A program made the position numbers and the translations under genes. The notes beneath the pieces were generated by a model. It made no database searches, was not told where the DNA came from, and was given only the letters and a program-made list of their open reading frames with translations. Below, piece by piece: positions 1-14,439 of a DNA stretch of 64,000 nt (position 1 is its first letter; every line of letters begins with the position of its first letter). The stretch is from Portunus trituberculatus (lineage: Eukaryota > Arthropoda > Malacostraca > Decapoda > Portunidae), in assembly GCF_017591435.1 (NCBI RefSeq), contig NC_059301.1, positions 9,103,049 to 9,167,048 on the forward strand. The letters are read 5' to 3'.

Positions 1-622
<622 letters not shown>

Positions 623-635
623 TAACATGTTTTAA

Positions 636-842
636 CCCTTTCAGTACTGGGACGCATTTTTACTACGAGTTTTGGGTACGATTAGACATTTTTATTGACA
701 TTTGGAAGAGTCTGTGGAGGTCAGAAGATTAATGGCCACAACCTTCGCTACTTTTATCTCCCACATAAATTTCTGAAGCTATATAAAATCACCAAATAGT
801 AGCCGGAATTAATATGGAAACGTGTCATGGTGCTGAAGGGGG
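636..842 (+). mobile_element. piggyBac-like MITE, copy 1
   Basis: The ends are CCCTTTCAGTACTGGGACGC and, inverted, a diverged CGTGTCATGGTGCTGAAGGG. TTAA lies at 632-635 on the left; the right flank is a decayed GTAA. Length is 207 bases with no coding capacity. It shares its whole length with five other copies in the window. Confidence 0.75.
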
Positions 843-1479
843 TAAATGTGCAGGCAGCTGTGGCCTCGCTCTCTCTGAATATTTTGAGATTGATCTGAAA
901 ATAGATAAAATAAAATAAATGAAAGGTAATCGGGCAGTATTTCAAGTTGCATTACAAGTTGTGTGTATTCTAATATGCATCATCACCTCTGTTTTATCCC
1001 CGGAAATGTGTGTTTTCCTCAGAGAAACGTAAATTTTCAGCCTTATTTTCTTTAGGATGTATATTTCAACGTATTTTCTGGTGCAATTTAAGTATTTCCG
1101 CCTTAAAAAGTGCACTCAAGGGTTTATTTTATGTCTTGGTCCGGGCATTCTCACCCTAATTAAGGTGGCCGTAGCAAAACAACAAGAGAAATTGTGTAGC
1201 AGACCGGAAATCCTTTTGCAGAAGCTCCAGGCAGACCCGCTTAGTCTTTGGTCTTTTGAGTGGCTTGAAACGTTTCTCTTAGGCTGCGCTGTGTGTGCCC
1301 TTTGTATCTTCCTTAATGTCGCTGCGTGCATAAGAAGTAGTAAATAAAGGGTTGAGTTGCGGCCGTTACGTGAGCGAGATGAGGAGAAGAAGCGAACCGT
1401 TCCTTTGCTAAGACGAGATCCGTGACTGGTCTTGTCTCTCTCACGCTAGCTGCCCTCCGTCACGCCCCCTGCCCTTCCT
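843..1479. other. Non-coding stretch
   Basis: Unique-looking sequence. A 96-codon open frame at 1057-1347 ends in a hydrophobic segment with AATAAA overlapping its stop, but nothing else supports a gene. I see no other feature. Confidence 0.4.
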
Positions 1480-2640
1480 CCTTCACCTCACTCCTACCCT
1501 ACGTGTCTCTCTCCACTTCTCTATCCCTCCTTCTTCACCTCATATCTCTTTCCTATTACTTCATCTATTTACTACTTTTATCTTTCCTTCTATGCCTTCC
1601 TTTTCACTTCTCTATCACTTCCTTTCTCCTTCACCTCACTTCTATCTCTCCTATTACTTCAAACTTCCTGCCTTTCCATTCAATCTTCCATCTCTTTATT
1701 GTTTTCTCCTGAACATTACCACTTTCATCTTTCCTTCTTTACCTTCCTTGATCCGTTCCCTTCTCCTTCACCTCACCTCTGTTTCTCCAATTATTTCAAC
1801 CTTTCTGCCTTTCCATTCAATCTTCCATCTCTTTATTGTTTTCTCCTTCGTATTACCACTTTTATCTTTCCTTCTGTCTTCCTTTTCACTTCTTAATTCC
1901 TTCCTTCCTCCTTCACCTCACACCTGTCGGTCTGTCTTTACACTTTCCATTGCTCGCCTTCACTTTATATAAATCTGTTCTGCCTGTCTCCTTTCACTCC
2001 TTCATTCTTTCCCATTTACCTCAACTCTTTCTCTCATATCACTCCTTTTTCCAGCTTTTCAACCCTTTTCACCTTCTATCTTGCCTGCGTGTCTCATTTC
2101 ACCTCTCCATCTTCCTTTTCCTCCTCCTGATATCTATTCTAAGTGTCTCATTCACTTTTCATTACTTTCTCCACCTCATCTCTGTCTCACATCTCCATTC
2201 CTTCGTCTCTCATTTGATTACCTCTGTTTTCTTAGTAAGCTTCCTATTCCTACATTTCCTTCACTTATTTCTTCTAACATCTATTTTACTTTTCTTCCAG
2301 CTTTCATTCCTTTCTTCACCTCTCCTCTATCTCACATCTCATTTCATATTATTACCTCTATCTTTTCCTACTACGTTTCCTATTTCTTCTTTTATTTCAC
2401 ATATCCAACGCACATCTATTTTTCTTATCTTCTTCCACCTCTATATTCTCTTCTCCTACATGTCACCTTTATCTTTCCTATTATACCTTCCTTTCCAACC
2501 CCGTGTCCTCTCCTCTCCTACGCCTCCTCTCCGTCTGTTTCTTACTACTCTCCTTCTTTCCCTTTCTCTCCTCTTACCTTACATTTCGACTTGTACCTCT
2601 CCTCCCTCCGTGTCCTTCCTCTCGCCTTACCCATTAACCC
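1480..2640 (+). repeat. Pyrimidine-rich degenerate tandem repeat region
   Basis: More than 1 kb almost free of purine runs on the plus strand. TTCCATTCAATCTTCCATCT recurs 137 bases apart (near 1675 and 1811) with shared flanks CTCCTTCACCTCAC. Open frames here are Ser/Leu/Phe-rich artefacts. Confidence 0.7.
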
Positions 2641-2676
2641 TCGTCACCTAACCGCTGGCATGCTATAGAGTCTCTC

Positions 2677-2701
2677 GTGTGTGTGTGTGTGTGTGTGTGT
2701 G
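2677..2701 (+). repeat. (GT)n
   Basis: Short (GT)n between the pyrimidine-rich and purine-rich blocks. Confidence 0.9.
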
Positions 2702-2809
2702 GCAGGTGAGTGAAAGGTAACCCCGGGGCTTCCTTCCGTGGTGTAATCAACTGATTGTACATATTGCTGAGGGGCGAACCTGTGGCTGTGATCTGCGTGA
2801 CTCAGCTGC

Positions 2810-3200
2810 CGGGGAGGGAGGGACGGGGAGGGGAAGGGAGGGAAAAGGAGAGAGTGGAAAGAGAGACAGAGAAAAAGAGAGATAGAGAGAGACAGGAGGT
2901 GGTGTGTGTGGGATGGTGGAAGAGGGGAAAAGGAGAGAGAGAGAGAGTTGGAAGAGAGACAGAGAGAAACATGGGGAGAGGGAGGGAAAAGGAAAGAGTG
3001 GGAAGAAAGACAGAAAGAAAGAGAGGCATAGAGACACAGAGAGAGAGAGAGAGAGGGGTGGGTGTGTGTGGGATGGCGGAGGAGGGGAAATGAGAGAAAG
3101 GGAAAAGAGAGGAAAAAGTTTTAAAGGGGAGGGGGTGAGGGGAGGGGAAGGGTTAATTTAGGGGAAGTGAGGGGAAAGGGAAGGGGGAAGGGGTGGAAGG
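2810..3200 (+). repeat. Purine-rich (GA/GGGA) region
   Basis: The stretch is almost entirely G and A, with imperfect copies around GAGAGAGAGTTGGAAGAGAGAC and GGGATGGNGGAGGGGAAA. It forms a purine mirror of the pyrimidine-rich block upstream. Confidence 0.65.
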
Positions 3201-3391
3201 GGGTGAGTGATTTGCAGCTGCCTCGTGTTTGCTTTTAACTTTTTTTCTTTGCTCTATTTTTTTTTTTTTCTCTCCGTTGTTGTTTTACTGATCTCGTTGT
3301 GCTTTGTTTGCTTGATTGCTCCTTTTTGTTGTTGTTGTTGTTGCTGGCTGCGTTCGTTTTTGATGCAGTCTTTTGTTTTATTTGTTTTGTG

Positions 3392-3392
<1 letters not shown>

Positions 3393-3449
<57 letters not shown>

Positions 3450-3532
3450 TTCACCTTTCTCATTTATCTTTATCTACCTATTTCCACCTGCCTCTTAATT
3501 ACCTCCTCTATTGTGCATGTGTGATGACTGCT

Positions 3533-3587
<55 letters not shown>

Positions 3588-3646
3588 CGCAACAAAAACA
3601 TTTACACAGAGATGAATTGAGAATGCATTTTATCGTTTTCCTTTAT

Positions 3647-3716
<70 letters not shown>
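3393..3716 (+). repeat. (GT)n and two (GA)n
   Basis: (GT)n at 3393-3447, (GA)n at 3536-3581 and 3650-3716. Confidence 0.93.
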
Positions 3717-3717
<1 letters not shown>

Positions 3718-4655
3718 AATCCATAATGATAGAGTGAACTATTTCTGGAGCCCCCTTTGTGAGCTTTTTTTTTCCCATCAGTTCATCAGCATCGGTTCAT
3801 TTTCTCCTGAATTAAAAGATGAAAGATAAAAAGGAAATAAACCTGAATCATTAAAAAGAAAAAAATTGTTCCCTTACCAACTGTACGTAACTTTTATTTT
3901 TATTTATTTATTTTTTTATTTTGCCTTTTTTGTTTTTCCGTCCATCCAATACACTGAATGACAAACCAACAGCAACACACACACACCCAAACCCACCCAC
4001 ACACACACACACACTGATGAGAATAATGGCTTCGTTACCTCGCTGCTGTTTGGTGTTTGGTGTTTCTGTTCTATGCCAACCTTTTCGTTCTCTCCTCTCC
4101 TCTTTTTTCTCTCCCCCACTCACGTCTCTTCTTTATTTACTGACGATTAACGCTTTCTACTCTACTGCCTCTCTATGTTTTTGTTCTCCCTCCAGTGTCA
4201 CGCCTTTTGTCACGTTTCTTTTTATATACTGGCGATTATCTGTGACTGATATTTTTCTTATTTTCTTCAGTTTTCATCATTTTTTTTAATACTAGTGACG
4301 GTGAAACGGTTATATTTTGTTCTCTAATTTTTTTTCGTGAGTTTTATTTTTTTTTACTTTTTATCATATTTCCTTTTTTTTCCTTTTTTTTTCTCCGCTG
4401 ATGCAGATAAGATAGAGGCGAGTATGAAATGAGGAAAACGATAACAGCACCAGAGATATATTTCCCGGTACGATTGTGTGGCGTGCTTCCATCTTCCTTT
4501 TTCATTCGTCCACTCTCATTAATTTGATCCTTTCGTTCCGCACAGCTTTTCTTTATGTAAATTTTTTCTGACTGTCACGGTTCAGGTTTTGATTTTTTTT
4601 TTTTTTCGTTCTTCTACGTGGATGAAAATTTGTGTTCACTGGAAACACGTAGTGG

Positions 4656-4938
<283 letters not shown>

Positions 4939-5094
4939 ACCGTTAGGAACCAGAACACAGGTAAGAAAGAAGAGAACATAATTGCAAGAAAGATAGATAC
5001 GCACATTTAACTAAAAATGGTGAAGCAGTTTGATGGACACTCGATATATCTGTCTGTCTGTCTGTCTGTCTATCTGTCTATCTATCCTGTTTAA

Positions 5095-5300
5095 CCCTTT
5101 TACTATTAGGCCGTATTTTTATCATGAATTTTGTTTACCATTAGACCATTTTATTGATACTAGGAAGGGTCTATGGAAGTGAAAAGATTAAAAGCCTGAG
5201 TCTTCACTGTTTTAACTCCCCACATAAGTTTCTGAAGGTGTATAAAGTCACCAAATAGTCACCAGAATGAATATGGAAGCGCGTCATGGTGCTGAAGAAG
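5095..5300 (+). mobile_element. piggyBac-like MITE, copy 2
   Basis: Flanked by intact TTAA on both sides (5091-5094 and 5301-5304). The ends are CCCTTTTACTATTAGG and GCGTCATGGTGCTGAAGAAG. Internal motifs GGTCTATGGAAG and CACATAAGTTTCTGAAG are shared with the other copies. Confidence 0.8.
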
Positions 5301-6178
5301 TTAACGTTCTTCCTAGAAATGATGAGTTCTTTGATAAAAGTAACGGCTTCCAATGTGAAGTTATCGGTAACCTATACTAATTGTATTTATTTATCTCGTT
5401 AGTATCAAATTATTTCCGTTTTTTAATCAACATTTATTATTTTCGGTCAGTTCATAGTAATCGTAAATTTTGTAATTATATTAAAGTCGCGTTATCCAGT
5501 TAATTCTCTCCTCTTTTATCTTTTTTTTTTTTTTTTTGCATTGTCACAGTAAGCGACTTTGTAATGCTGACAACGCTAGCAAATTATTCTTTTCTGATCC
5601 TTTTCTTCACTTTAATCCCAAGAAAGGCTGGCGGCTCTTGTGTATTGTCGCCAGTACCTTCTGTTCCCTGCCTCTCTCCCTATCCACACCTAGCTGTTTC
5701 GTTCCTCTCTCTCTTTTCCATTCCTCCATGCAGTCCTGTCTGTCTGCCACTCCCTCCCCTCTCTTCCGACTCCATTCAAATTCAACGAGTATATGAATTG
5801 AAGAGCAAAGAGATCACCACACTTAATAAATAGAATGAGCTGCTTAGTAACGTGCTCCAGGCAAGCGTTACCCCAGTACTTCAATGCAATGGACGATTAT
5901 ACGTACAAGAGATGACCACTTGAAAAACACTTCACTCGATAAAAGATTCCACGTCTTGTCTGATAATTCTCTCTTGGTAGTTTTATTTATATACGTCTAT
6001 GCTTTTTTCTGTGTGTATTGTTGCCTTGTTACACCTTGTGTGTGTTGTGTTGCTTTATGCTGAGTGGACGTGCGTTGCCTTTGCCTGCGGTGTTTGAAAG
6101 TAAAGGAAATATGTATTGGTTAATCCTACTGAGTTATTAGAAGTGGTCCTGCAGGCTCATCCTTACCACCACCACCAT

Positions 6179-6179
<1 letters not shown>

Positions 6180-6273
<94 letters not shown>

Positions 6274-6390
6274 TATTATCATTCTTCTTCTTTTCTTCTT
6301 CTTCTTCTTCTTCTTCTTCTTCTTCTTTTCTTCTTATTATTATTGTTGTTATTGTTATTGCTAATGTTATTGTTATTGTTATTGTTATTA

Positions 6391-6428
<38 letters not shown>

Positions 6429-6660
6429 GTTATTGTTATTACTATCATTGTTACATGTAGTAGTAGTAGTAGTAGTAGTAGTAGAAGAAGAAACAACAGC
6501 AGCAGCAATCGTGGTCGTCGTAGAAAATAGTGATAAGAGCAGCAGTATCATAACAAAGCTGTTGCATATTCATGACACGCATAAGCAGCAGCAATAGTAG
6601 TAGTTGGAGCAGTAGCAGTAGTTGTTGTTGTTGTTGTGCTACAGGCTGCAACAATGATGG
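6180..6660 (+). repeat. Compound trinucleotide cluster
   Basis: (ACT)n at 6183-6268, (TTC)n at 6283-6333, mixed (TTA/TTG)n at 6333-6446 and (AGT)n at 6457-6483 follow one another, then irregular AGC/GTT runs. Confidence 0.92.
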
Positions 6661-7015
6661 AAGTCTAAACTATAATATACAAGCAGTGCTAAACAAATGG
6701 TGGTGGTTGCGGTGGACGGAAACACAAGTATAATGATGATGGTGCTCGTAAAAAATGGAGGAAGAGGAAGAGGAGGAGAAGAAGGAAAGAAACACAGCCC
6801 AGGGTCACCTTCCCTTACCCTCCCTCCCTTTTATTACCCTCCCTCTTCTCCCCTCTGTCTCCCTCTCCATCTCTCCTCTTTCCCTCTTCCTCTTTCCCTC
6901 TCTCCTCCTCCCTCTCCCTCTCCCTCTCTCCCCTGACTAGGCACTATCTGGCCCCCATCCCTTGCCTACCTGAGCCCCGGTGGGAGTGTCACGCTACCTG
7001 CGCTCCCGGTATTCG

Positions 7016-7017
<2 letters not shown>

Positions 7018-7077
<60 letters not shown>

Positions 7078-7195
7078 TGACGAGGACACACAAACACAAA
7101 GGAAATTACGATATTGTTGTAATAAAAGACGAAACGTTACGAGCTTGACTTCATCCTGTAAATATAGAAATATGTAATATACAGGGTGAATGGCT

Positions 7196-7289
<94 letters not shown>

Positions 7290-7297
7290 ACACACAC
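7018..7297 (+). repeat. (GA)n and (CA)n upstream of a SINE
   Basis: (GA)n at 7018-7074 and (CA)n at 7198-7297; the second abuts the SINE head. Confidence 0.95.
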
Positions 7298-7577
7298 CGC
7301 TTAGTGTAGTGGTTAACACGCTCGGATCACAACCTAGAGGGCCCTTGTTCAAGTCCTGGGCGCGGTCAGGCAAATGGGCAAGCCTCTTAATGTGTAGCCC
7401 CTGTTCACCTAGCAGTAAATAGGTATGGGATGTAACTCGAGGGGTTGTGGCCTCGCTTTCTCTGTGTGTGTGGTGTGTGACCTAGTCTCAGTCCTATCCG
7501 AAGATCGGTCAGTATGAGCGTGAGCTTTTTCCGTATGGGGAAGGCTGGCTTGGTGACCAGTAGGAGACCGTGGTGAA
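7298..7577 (+). mobile_element. tRNA-derived SINE, diverged copy
   Basis: The tRNA-like head has TTAGTGTAGTGGTTAACACG (A-box area) and TTGTTCAAGTCC (B box), with a CAC triplet in the anticodon loop position. The body shares CCCCTGTTCACCTAGCAGT and CCTATCCGAAGATCGG with the other copies. A 100-base (CA)n precedes it and a short (CA)n follows. The head differs from the other three copies. Confidence 0.75.
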
Positions 7578-7665
7578 TAACACACACGTAGATATTGAGT
7601 TACCATTGTCAAGCATTCACTGCCCAATCCACTGATAGTAGGTAACTGATATCGGAGAAACCCTC

Positions 7666-7670
<5 letters not shown>

Positions 7671-7734
<64 letters not shown>

Positions 7735-8061
7735 GTGTGTCTGTCTGTCTGTCTGTGTGTGTCCTTCATTACAGTGTTACGCAAACGCTTCCATTCCTGC
7801 CTTGATTTTTTTTTTCTTTTGTATTTTTTTCCTTATTTTCCTCCCTCAGTGACCTACTTTCCCTTGTCTTATTTGTTTGTCTACGTTTTTTCTTTTGTAT
7901 TCATGTTTTTCTTCCCTTTTGTGTGTGTAATTATGAATGCCTCCTTTGTTTTTCTTCATTCGTCTGTTTACTGTAGAGACCCCTTGAAGAATCGTAAGAG
8001 AAAATGTAAGGACACTTTAGAAAACGAGATGTGACATTGGTGTGTATACTATTTTTATTCT

Positions 8062-8130
<69 letters not shown>
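7671..8130 (+). repeat. (CT)n, (TCTG)n and (GT)n
   Basis: (CT)n at 7671-7730, a short GTCT run to 7760 and (GT)n at 8064-8130. Confidence 0.93.
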
Positions 8131-8131
<1 letters not shown>

Positions 8132-8452
8132 TTCACCCGTCGTCTATAAAATCACGTGTTTAACTAATGATAAGCAGATGTAACCTTCGGAACTTACTGT
8201 CTCTAAACTCTGATCTGTGGTTAGCTAAGTAGTTTTCAACCTTTGTTATTTAATTCTAACCTTTTAAGAATTTTTATCATCCTTGTATCTCCCATCCGCG
8301 CTTTCCATCCCTCATTTTCCTCCACATGAGCAGCAACTGGACCTGTAGGGCTGAGCTGAGCAAGTCCATTCTGTCGATTTCATAATTTGAGAATGTTCTT
8401 GTAGCTCGTTACTTTTGATGATATGCAACGAAGATGATTCCTTTACAGTTTA

Positions 8453-8576
<124 letters not shown>

Positions 8577-8636
8577 AATATTGCGTTTTTATTATCGTTA
8601 TGAAGAGAAAAAGTTCTCTTCAGTCAAAATACTTAA

Positions 8637-8843
8637 CCCTTTCAGTACTAGAACGCATTTTACCATGAGTTTTGGGTGTGATTAGACGATTTTATTTACA
8701 TTAGGAAGCGTCTATGGAGGTCAGAAGATGAATGGCCAGAGTCTTCACTATTTTAATCTCCCACATAAATTTCTGAAGCTGTATAAAATCATCAAATAGT
8801 AAACAGAATGAAGATGAAAACGTGTCATATGCTACTGAAGAGG
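8637..8843 (+). mobile_element. piggyBac-like MITE, copy 3
   Basis: TTAA at 8633-8636 on the left and a one-base-changed TTGA at 8844-8847 on the right. The ends are CCCTTTCAGTACTAGAACGC and CGTGTCATATGCTACTGAAG. Immediately upstream is a compound (CT)n(CA)n microsatellite. Confidence 0.78.
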
Positions 8844-9203
8844 TTGAGTACAGGATTTGTCGCATTTAGATTCCTTACGTCAGGTCACTCGTTGATATAC
8901 AGTATTGGTAAGAAAAAAAAACCTCTGTATGGTATCGAGATTTCGTATCGTGACCCGGAGATTGAGAGAAAAAAAAAAAAGGTGAATGTTATAAGACGTT
9001 TCCCACACCACGCACCCCTTGCTGTGTGTGTGTGAAGGAATGTAATAACTGTTTGTTTAATTCCCAAAGGCTTCCCGACTTAATGGGACACGAACCTGTA
9101 AGACCACCAAGTGACAGCTGTATTAAATTGGTTGGTTATATTTAAAGTTTGGATTAAAATTGTGTAGTCTTTTCTCTGTATTTATATTTACCCAGTCTTT
9201 CCA

Positions 9204-9600
<397 letters not shown>

Positions 9601-12371
9601 GGAGAGAGAGAGTGTGTTGGGTGGGAAATATTTAGCTTTTTCAATTTACAGTTTCTTTCATTGGCACATTTTCTGGTCACTTTCTCCCGTTATTAAACTT
9701 CCTGCTATTCACATCTTTGCCTCGTAATTCTTTGATGTCTTATTTCGATATAATATTTTGTTTATATTTCTTATCTTTTTTCCATGTCATGCATTTTTAC
9801 GTTCAATGAGTATAAGTTTTTGTTTTCTCCGGTTTGTTTTTTTATTAGAGTTCATCACTGTCGTCACTTCCTTGTTTTTTTTTCTTCTAAATGTTACCTG
9901 TGAAATGTTTTAATTGATTTCTCTGCGCTGTGTATTTTCTCTGTGTAATGCTTCACTAGTCTCTCTTCCGCCACCTTTCCATTTCCATGTTTATTTATCA
10001 GGGTGAACCATCATTTGTTAATGGAAGATCACTTCACAACACTGTTCATCTTTATGACAATGAATCGACTGGAAATATATGCATGTTAAAATTGGCGCCG
10101 TGCAAATATTCATTTTAATTCAATCATATGTTAGAGACAATTATTTTTCGTTGTTCCAGTTCCCTAATTAATTTTAAGTCGTATTTTTCACGTAATGGAC
10201 ATTAGGGAATTATATAAAACTATAGTTGTATGTCTTTTTTTATGTAAAATCTAATAAAGTCTCTCAAACTAAATATAAACACCTAATCATTGACTCTTAA
10301 ATAAAACACTAAGAGAGTTCCACTGGGTACGGTTAAATCAGATCTCGAAGTGTGTTAATGCCAAGGGAAGGTGGAAACACTGAACACAGCAGCGTCACAG
10401 ATCTTGTCAGTGAAAGAGGGAAAAGTTGAGATGGTGATGAACTGTTATATGAGCAAAGTGGAGAGAATAGCATGAGAGGAGGAGCGATGATACTGATTAA
10501 CTCCTGTGAAGTGGACAGAAGAGCGTGACAGTAAGTAGAAAGTTACGTGCAGCTGGACGGCTGGATTGGGGGTCTGGGGGAGGGGGAGGCACTCGGTTAG
10601 GGAGATAGGAGAAGAGCAGCAGCCGTGACACTAGTGGTGGGAGGCAGCAGGAGATGCAGTGCTGTGGTGGACTCTGAGAGACAGAAGGCTGTAAAAGGAA
10701 GGAAGCTGGTGAGACGAATAGCTCCTAATTCCACGCTTGTAGAAGTGAGTGGGAAGTGTGGTAAGAAAGTTCAGGCTGAGACAGGAGTGCTATTCTCTCT
10801 CTGCTTTCGAGTGCAGGTGTTCCTCAGGGAATGTGGAGAGTTGCGTGGGTGTGATGTGAGAGCATAGAGTGCACAGATGACCTTGCTTGAGAACTGTATA
10901 CTGAGATATGCAAGGAAGACGTTTGTGTATCTTGTGCCTTTGTTAGCCCGTCATGAAATGATAATTTCATTCTTGACCCCTATTCGCTCTACTGATGAGA
11001 GATGAAAACTAAAACTATACTTTTTTTAGTATTTAATAACTTAAGCTGCTGCGAGTGGTGACTTTCGAAATTATTATGCCCTAAACTTACGTTAGACCAG
11101 GTCGTGGTAAAGCCTTAATCGTCACGAGGTAAGGTTGTGTCACTCTAAACCAGCTTGATTGTTGGTTTGTTTCTTGTGAAATTGTCTGACAAAATCCTTA
11201 ACATTATAAAGCTACTGCTCTGCATTATCTGTCCTCAAGATAAGATATACGGAGATATCAACTGTCACATTGAATGGTACAGCATAAATCTATTGTAGGC
11301 TTGAGCTCATCCGCATTATAGTCATACATTCCATTTATATACTTGATAATACAGTCCTGTTCTTCTAATTGTCTGACCTTAATTCATTACCTGTGCCTCA
11401 TTCAAAGGTAGGATTCATTGCCATTACACGGAACACTGGTGGTGGTCCAGACAATACGTGGAAGGAGAAGCTTGATGGAGTTAGTGTATATCCACCCTCT
11501 GCTGGGGAATGTACGCCTGCATCCAACGGCTTAAGATCACGGTGTGTCTACAGGGAAGAAGTTATGATTCCACGATAAACCAGTTATTCACCTGAAGTTT
11601 GGCTTTCGAGTCAGCGCCCTCTTGCAATTTTAGTTGGCACCATATGACTGTTTTTGTAGCGCCGTAACTCACTCACTCCCACAGTTTGGCACTCAGCTGC
11701 TGGGGCAGTGAACAGAATCAATGGTGGAGTGCAGGAGTGCATGACGAGACAAAGCACCGCCAGACAAAATACAGATTTCTTCTTTACGAAAGCCAGTTTA
11801 GCAAGAATCACGATCTATAATTCAGCGTTAAAATAAATAATCTTTCTTCATTGCCATCGTCACCACCTGTTGCTAAACGTCCACTGCCGAACAAGGCCCT
11901 CCCGACCCGCTGCCTGAGTCACGGCAGTGTGCCAATCTGTGCCAGATTCCGACCCGAAAGTGTTCAGTCTCATCTCACCAGCTCACCACTTCACCACCTC
12001 ACGTTCAACCTGTGCTTTCTGTGCCTTGGGATTCCGACAGACATTCTTTTGCTACAGTCATTACTCGTTGTTCTGTCTTCGTGTTGTCCATCTCAGTTTC
12101 TACTTTCATATTTTTTTATTTTTTTTTTTACTTTTATAATGTCCAATTAGCAAAATTTTATGCTCGACTTGAAAGCTTTATTATCTCGTGTTTTTCCTGG
12201 TCTTTTCGAGCTGTCGTTTTGTTTGTATTTAACTGTTTATTAAATACGAATACGTTTTGACAAGATTGACTCAAGCTTGTAATAAATATATTTTTACGAC
12301 AAGACTGACATAATTGCTTTAGGTGTAGCTATGCATGTTGTCTGTATTTACCACACCTGTTATTACAATCC

Positions 12372-12373
<2 letters not shown>
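9601..12373. other. Longest non-repetitive block of the first 14 kb
   Basis: About 2.8 kb with no long microsatellite. 9600-10330 is AT-rich. 10330-10870 is more balanced and G-rich on the plus strand, with an 80-codon open frame at 10625-10867. A 69-codon frame lies at 11369-11578. Neither shows a recognisable domain. It could hold a first exon or promoter, but I cannot support one. Confidence 0.35.
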
Positions 12374-12431
<58 letters not shown>

Positions 12432-12523
12432 AGAGATGCATTGCTACCCCACCAATGGCTTCATGTGTCAGAAGCTGCGGCTTATGTAACCCAGAGAAAT
12501 ATAACATGTCGATGAAGTGTTAC

Positions 12524-12615
<92 letters not shown>

Positions 12616-12745
12616 TGAAACTGCCTGTCACTAAGTCCATGCACCTGATCCCTTGGTCCACCTGAGGATCAATGGGAAAACCTATTGCATGTTGTTCATA
12701 GGTCATTAAAGGTCAGGTGTGTGTGTGTGCGCGCGCGCGTGTGTG
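12374..12745 (+). repeat. (GT)n(CG)n, (CT)n and (GT)(CG)(GT)
   Basis: (GT)n at 12375-12420 followed by (GC)5 to 12430; (CT)n at 12529-12613; GT-CG-GT run near 12717-12747. Alternating purine-pyrimidine with CG favours Z-DNA. Confidence 0.93.
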
Positions 12746-12747
12746 TG

Positions 12748-13752
12748 TTCATGTGTACGTGGATATCTCACGTACACATTCCCTAGAGGTCATTTGACGC
12801 ATGTGTAACCTCCTCGTCCCCTCCCTCCCTCCTTCCCTCCCTCCTTCATTCCTTGCTCACGTCACCTTGTCACGTGGGAGAAAGAAAAAAATAAATAGAA
12901 AATAAAGCCCCGTGGTTATGACGTTACTCTTGTAGGAGGAGGGGGAGGAGGACTGGGAGAGACGCGGGGAGAGACGGGTGGTTCGGTTGGGAGGAGGGAG
13001 GGAGAGGAGGAAAGGAGGAGGAGGAGGAGGAGGAGGAGGAGAATGAGGAGAGGAGAGAGAGGAAGGGGATTTAAGTGGTATGTAGTGGCTAATATAGACT
13101 TAATGACTGTAGTTTATAATAATTAAACCAATCTGGGCGAATAGATGGTAAGATGGAGGGAGGGAGGAAGGACAGAGGAGGGATAGAGGGAGATAAATTG
13201 CGGAGGAAAGGCGGGAAGCAAATCACGTGGTATTGTGGGGGAGAAGAGGGAGAAAGACAGGTGGGGGTTAGGGGTAATGGGGATAGGGGGAGAAGGGAGG
13301 GAAACATCACGAGGTAGGTATAGAGAGGAAGAGAGAAGGTGGGGGAGGGAGGAGAGGGTGTGTGTGTGACAGATGCAGGGGTGAGGGAGGGTGTGTGTGT
13401 GTGTGAGGGAGATGGGGCAATCAGTTCTCTCCTCATCCCAGCCTTTGCTAGTGGTCCATCCTCCTCCCGCGCCTCGCCTTCGTCAGGGAGATGATGGGGC
13501 TAGTCTCCATCACCCATCTCCTCTCGGCCTCCTCCCTCACACCCTTCCCATCCACACCTGCTTCCTCCTCCTCCTCTCCTCTCTCTCTCTACGACAGTCT
13601 CCGCCACCAAAACTCGTTCCAAGAGAGGAGTAAGCAAACTTCATTCCGCGAAGGATGGCAAAGGTATGACTTGATTACGTGAATGTCATACGTGTTGTTG
13701 TCCTTGTTGCGTAACTCAGTGTGAGGCAGATTTGACTTCACTCTTGTATTGT
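12748..13752. other. Purine-rich then mixed non-coding stretch
   Basis: 12780-12860 is C/T-rich and 12935-13410 is G/A-rich with GAGGAG and GGGAGG runs. 13430-13640 is GC-richer and pyrimidine-rich. No gene could be supported; it may be upstream regulatory sequence of the gene at 14440. Confidence 0.35.
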
Positions 13753-13837
13753 TACCACCGCCACCACCACCACCACCACCACCACCACCACCACCACCAC
13801 CACCACCATCTACCAATTACTTCTTACTAACCACCAT

Positions 13838-13888
<51 letters not shown>

Positions 13889-13890
13889 CA
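13749..13890 (+). repeat. (CCA)n and (CTA)n
   Basis: (CCA)n at 13753-13808 and (CTA)n at 13838-13889, just upstream of the (GA)n blocks that precede the tail-anchored gene. Confidence 0.93.
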
Positions 13891-13991
13891 ATACCACCAG
13901 TCCCATTATTACCAGACTACTACTGTACTACCGTTACACCAACTACTATTACTATATTTAACATCATCCCCGCTATCACCACCGGAACCGC

Positions 13992-14282
<291 letters not shown>

Positions 14283-14439
14283 CACACAAATTCACAGGGT
14301 TGGGTTAGTCTTGCACTCGCACCCACACACTCACAGGCGCTCCCTCTCACTCTCACTCTTCCTCTCCCGTACTCTGGCACTCCCGCACTCCCTCACTCCC
14401 TCCCTTGCTGCACACATCCCTCAACCTCTCGTCTGAAAC

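Noticed and set aside
1057..1347. 96-codon frame with hydrophobic end
   Set aside because: No recognisable domain, no splice or promoter support, and AATAAA overlapping the stop is probably chance.
1836..2668. Frames of 195-271 codons rich in Ser, Leu, Phe and Pro
   Set aside because: They arise from the pyrimidine-rich repeat region; all frames there are long and low-complexity.
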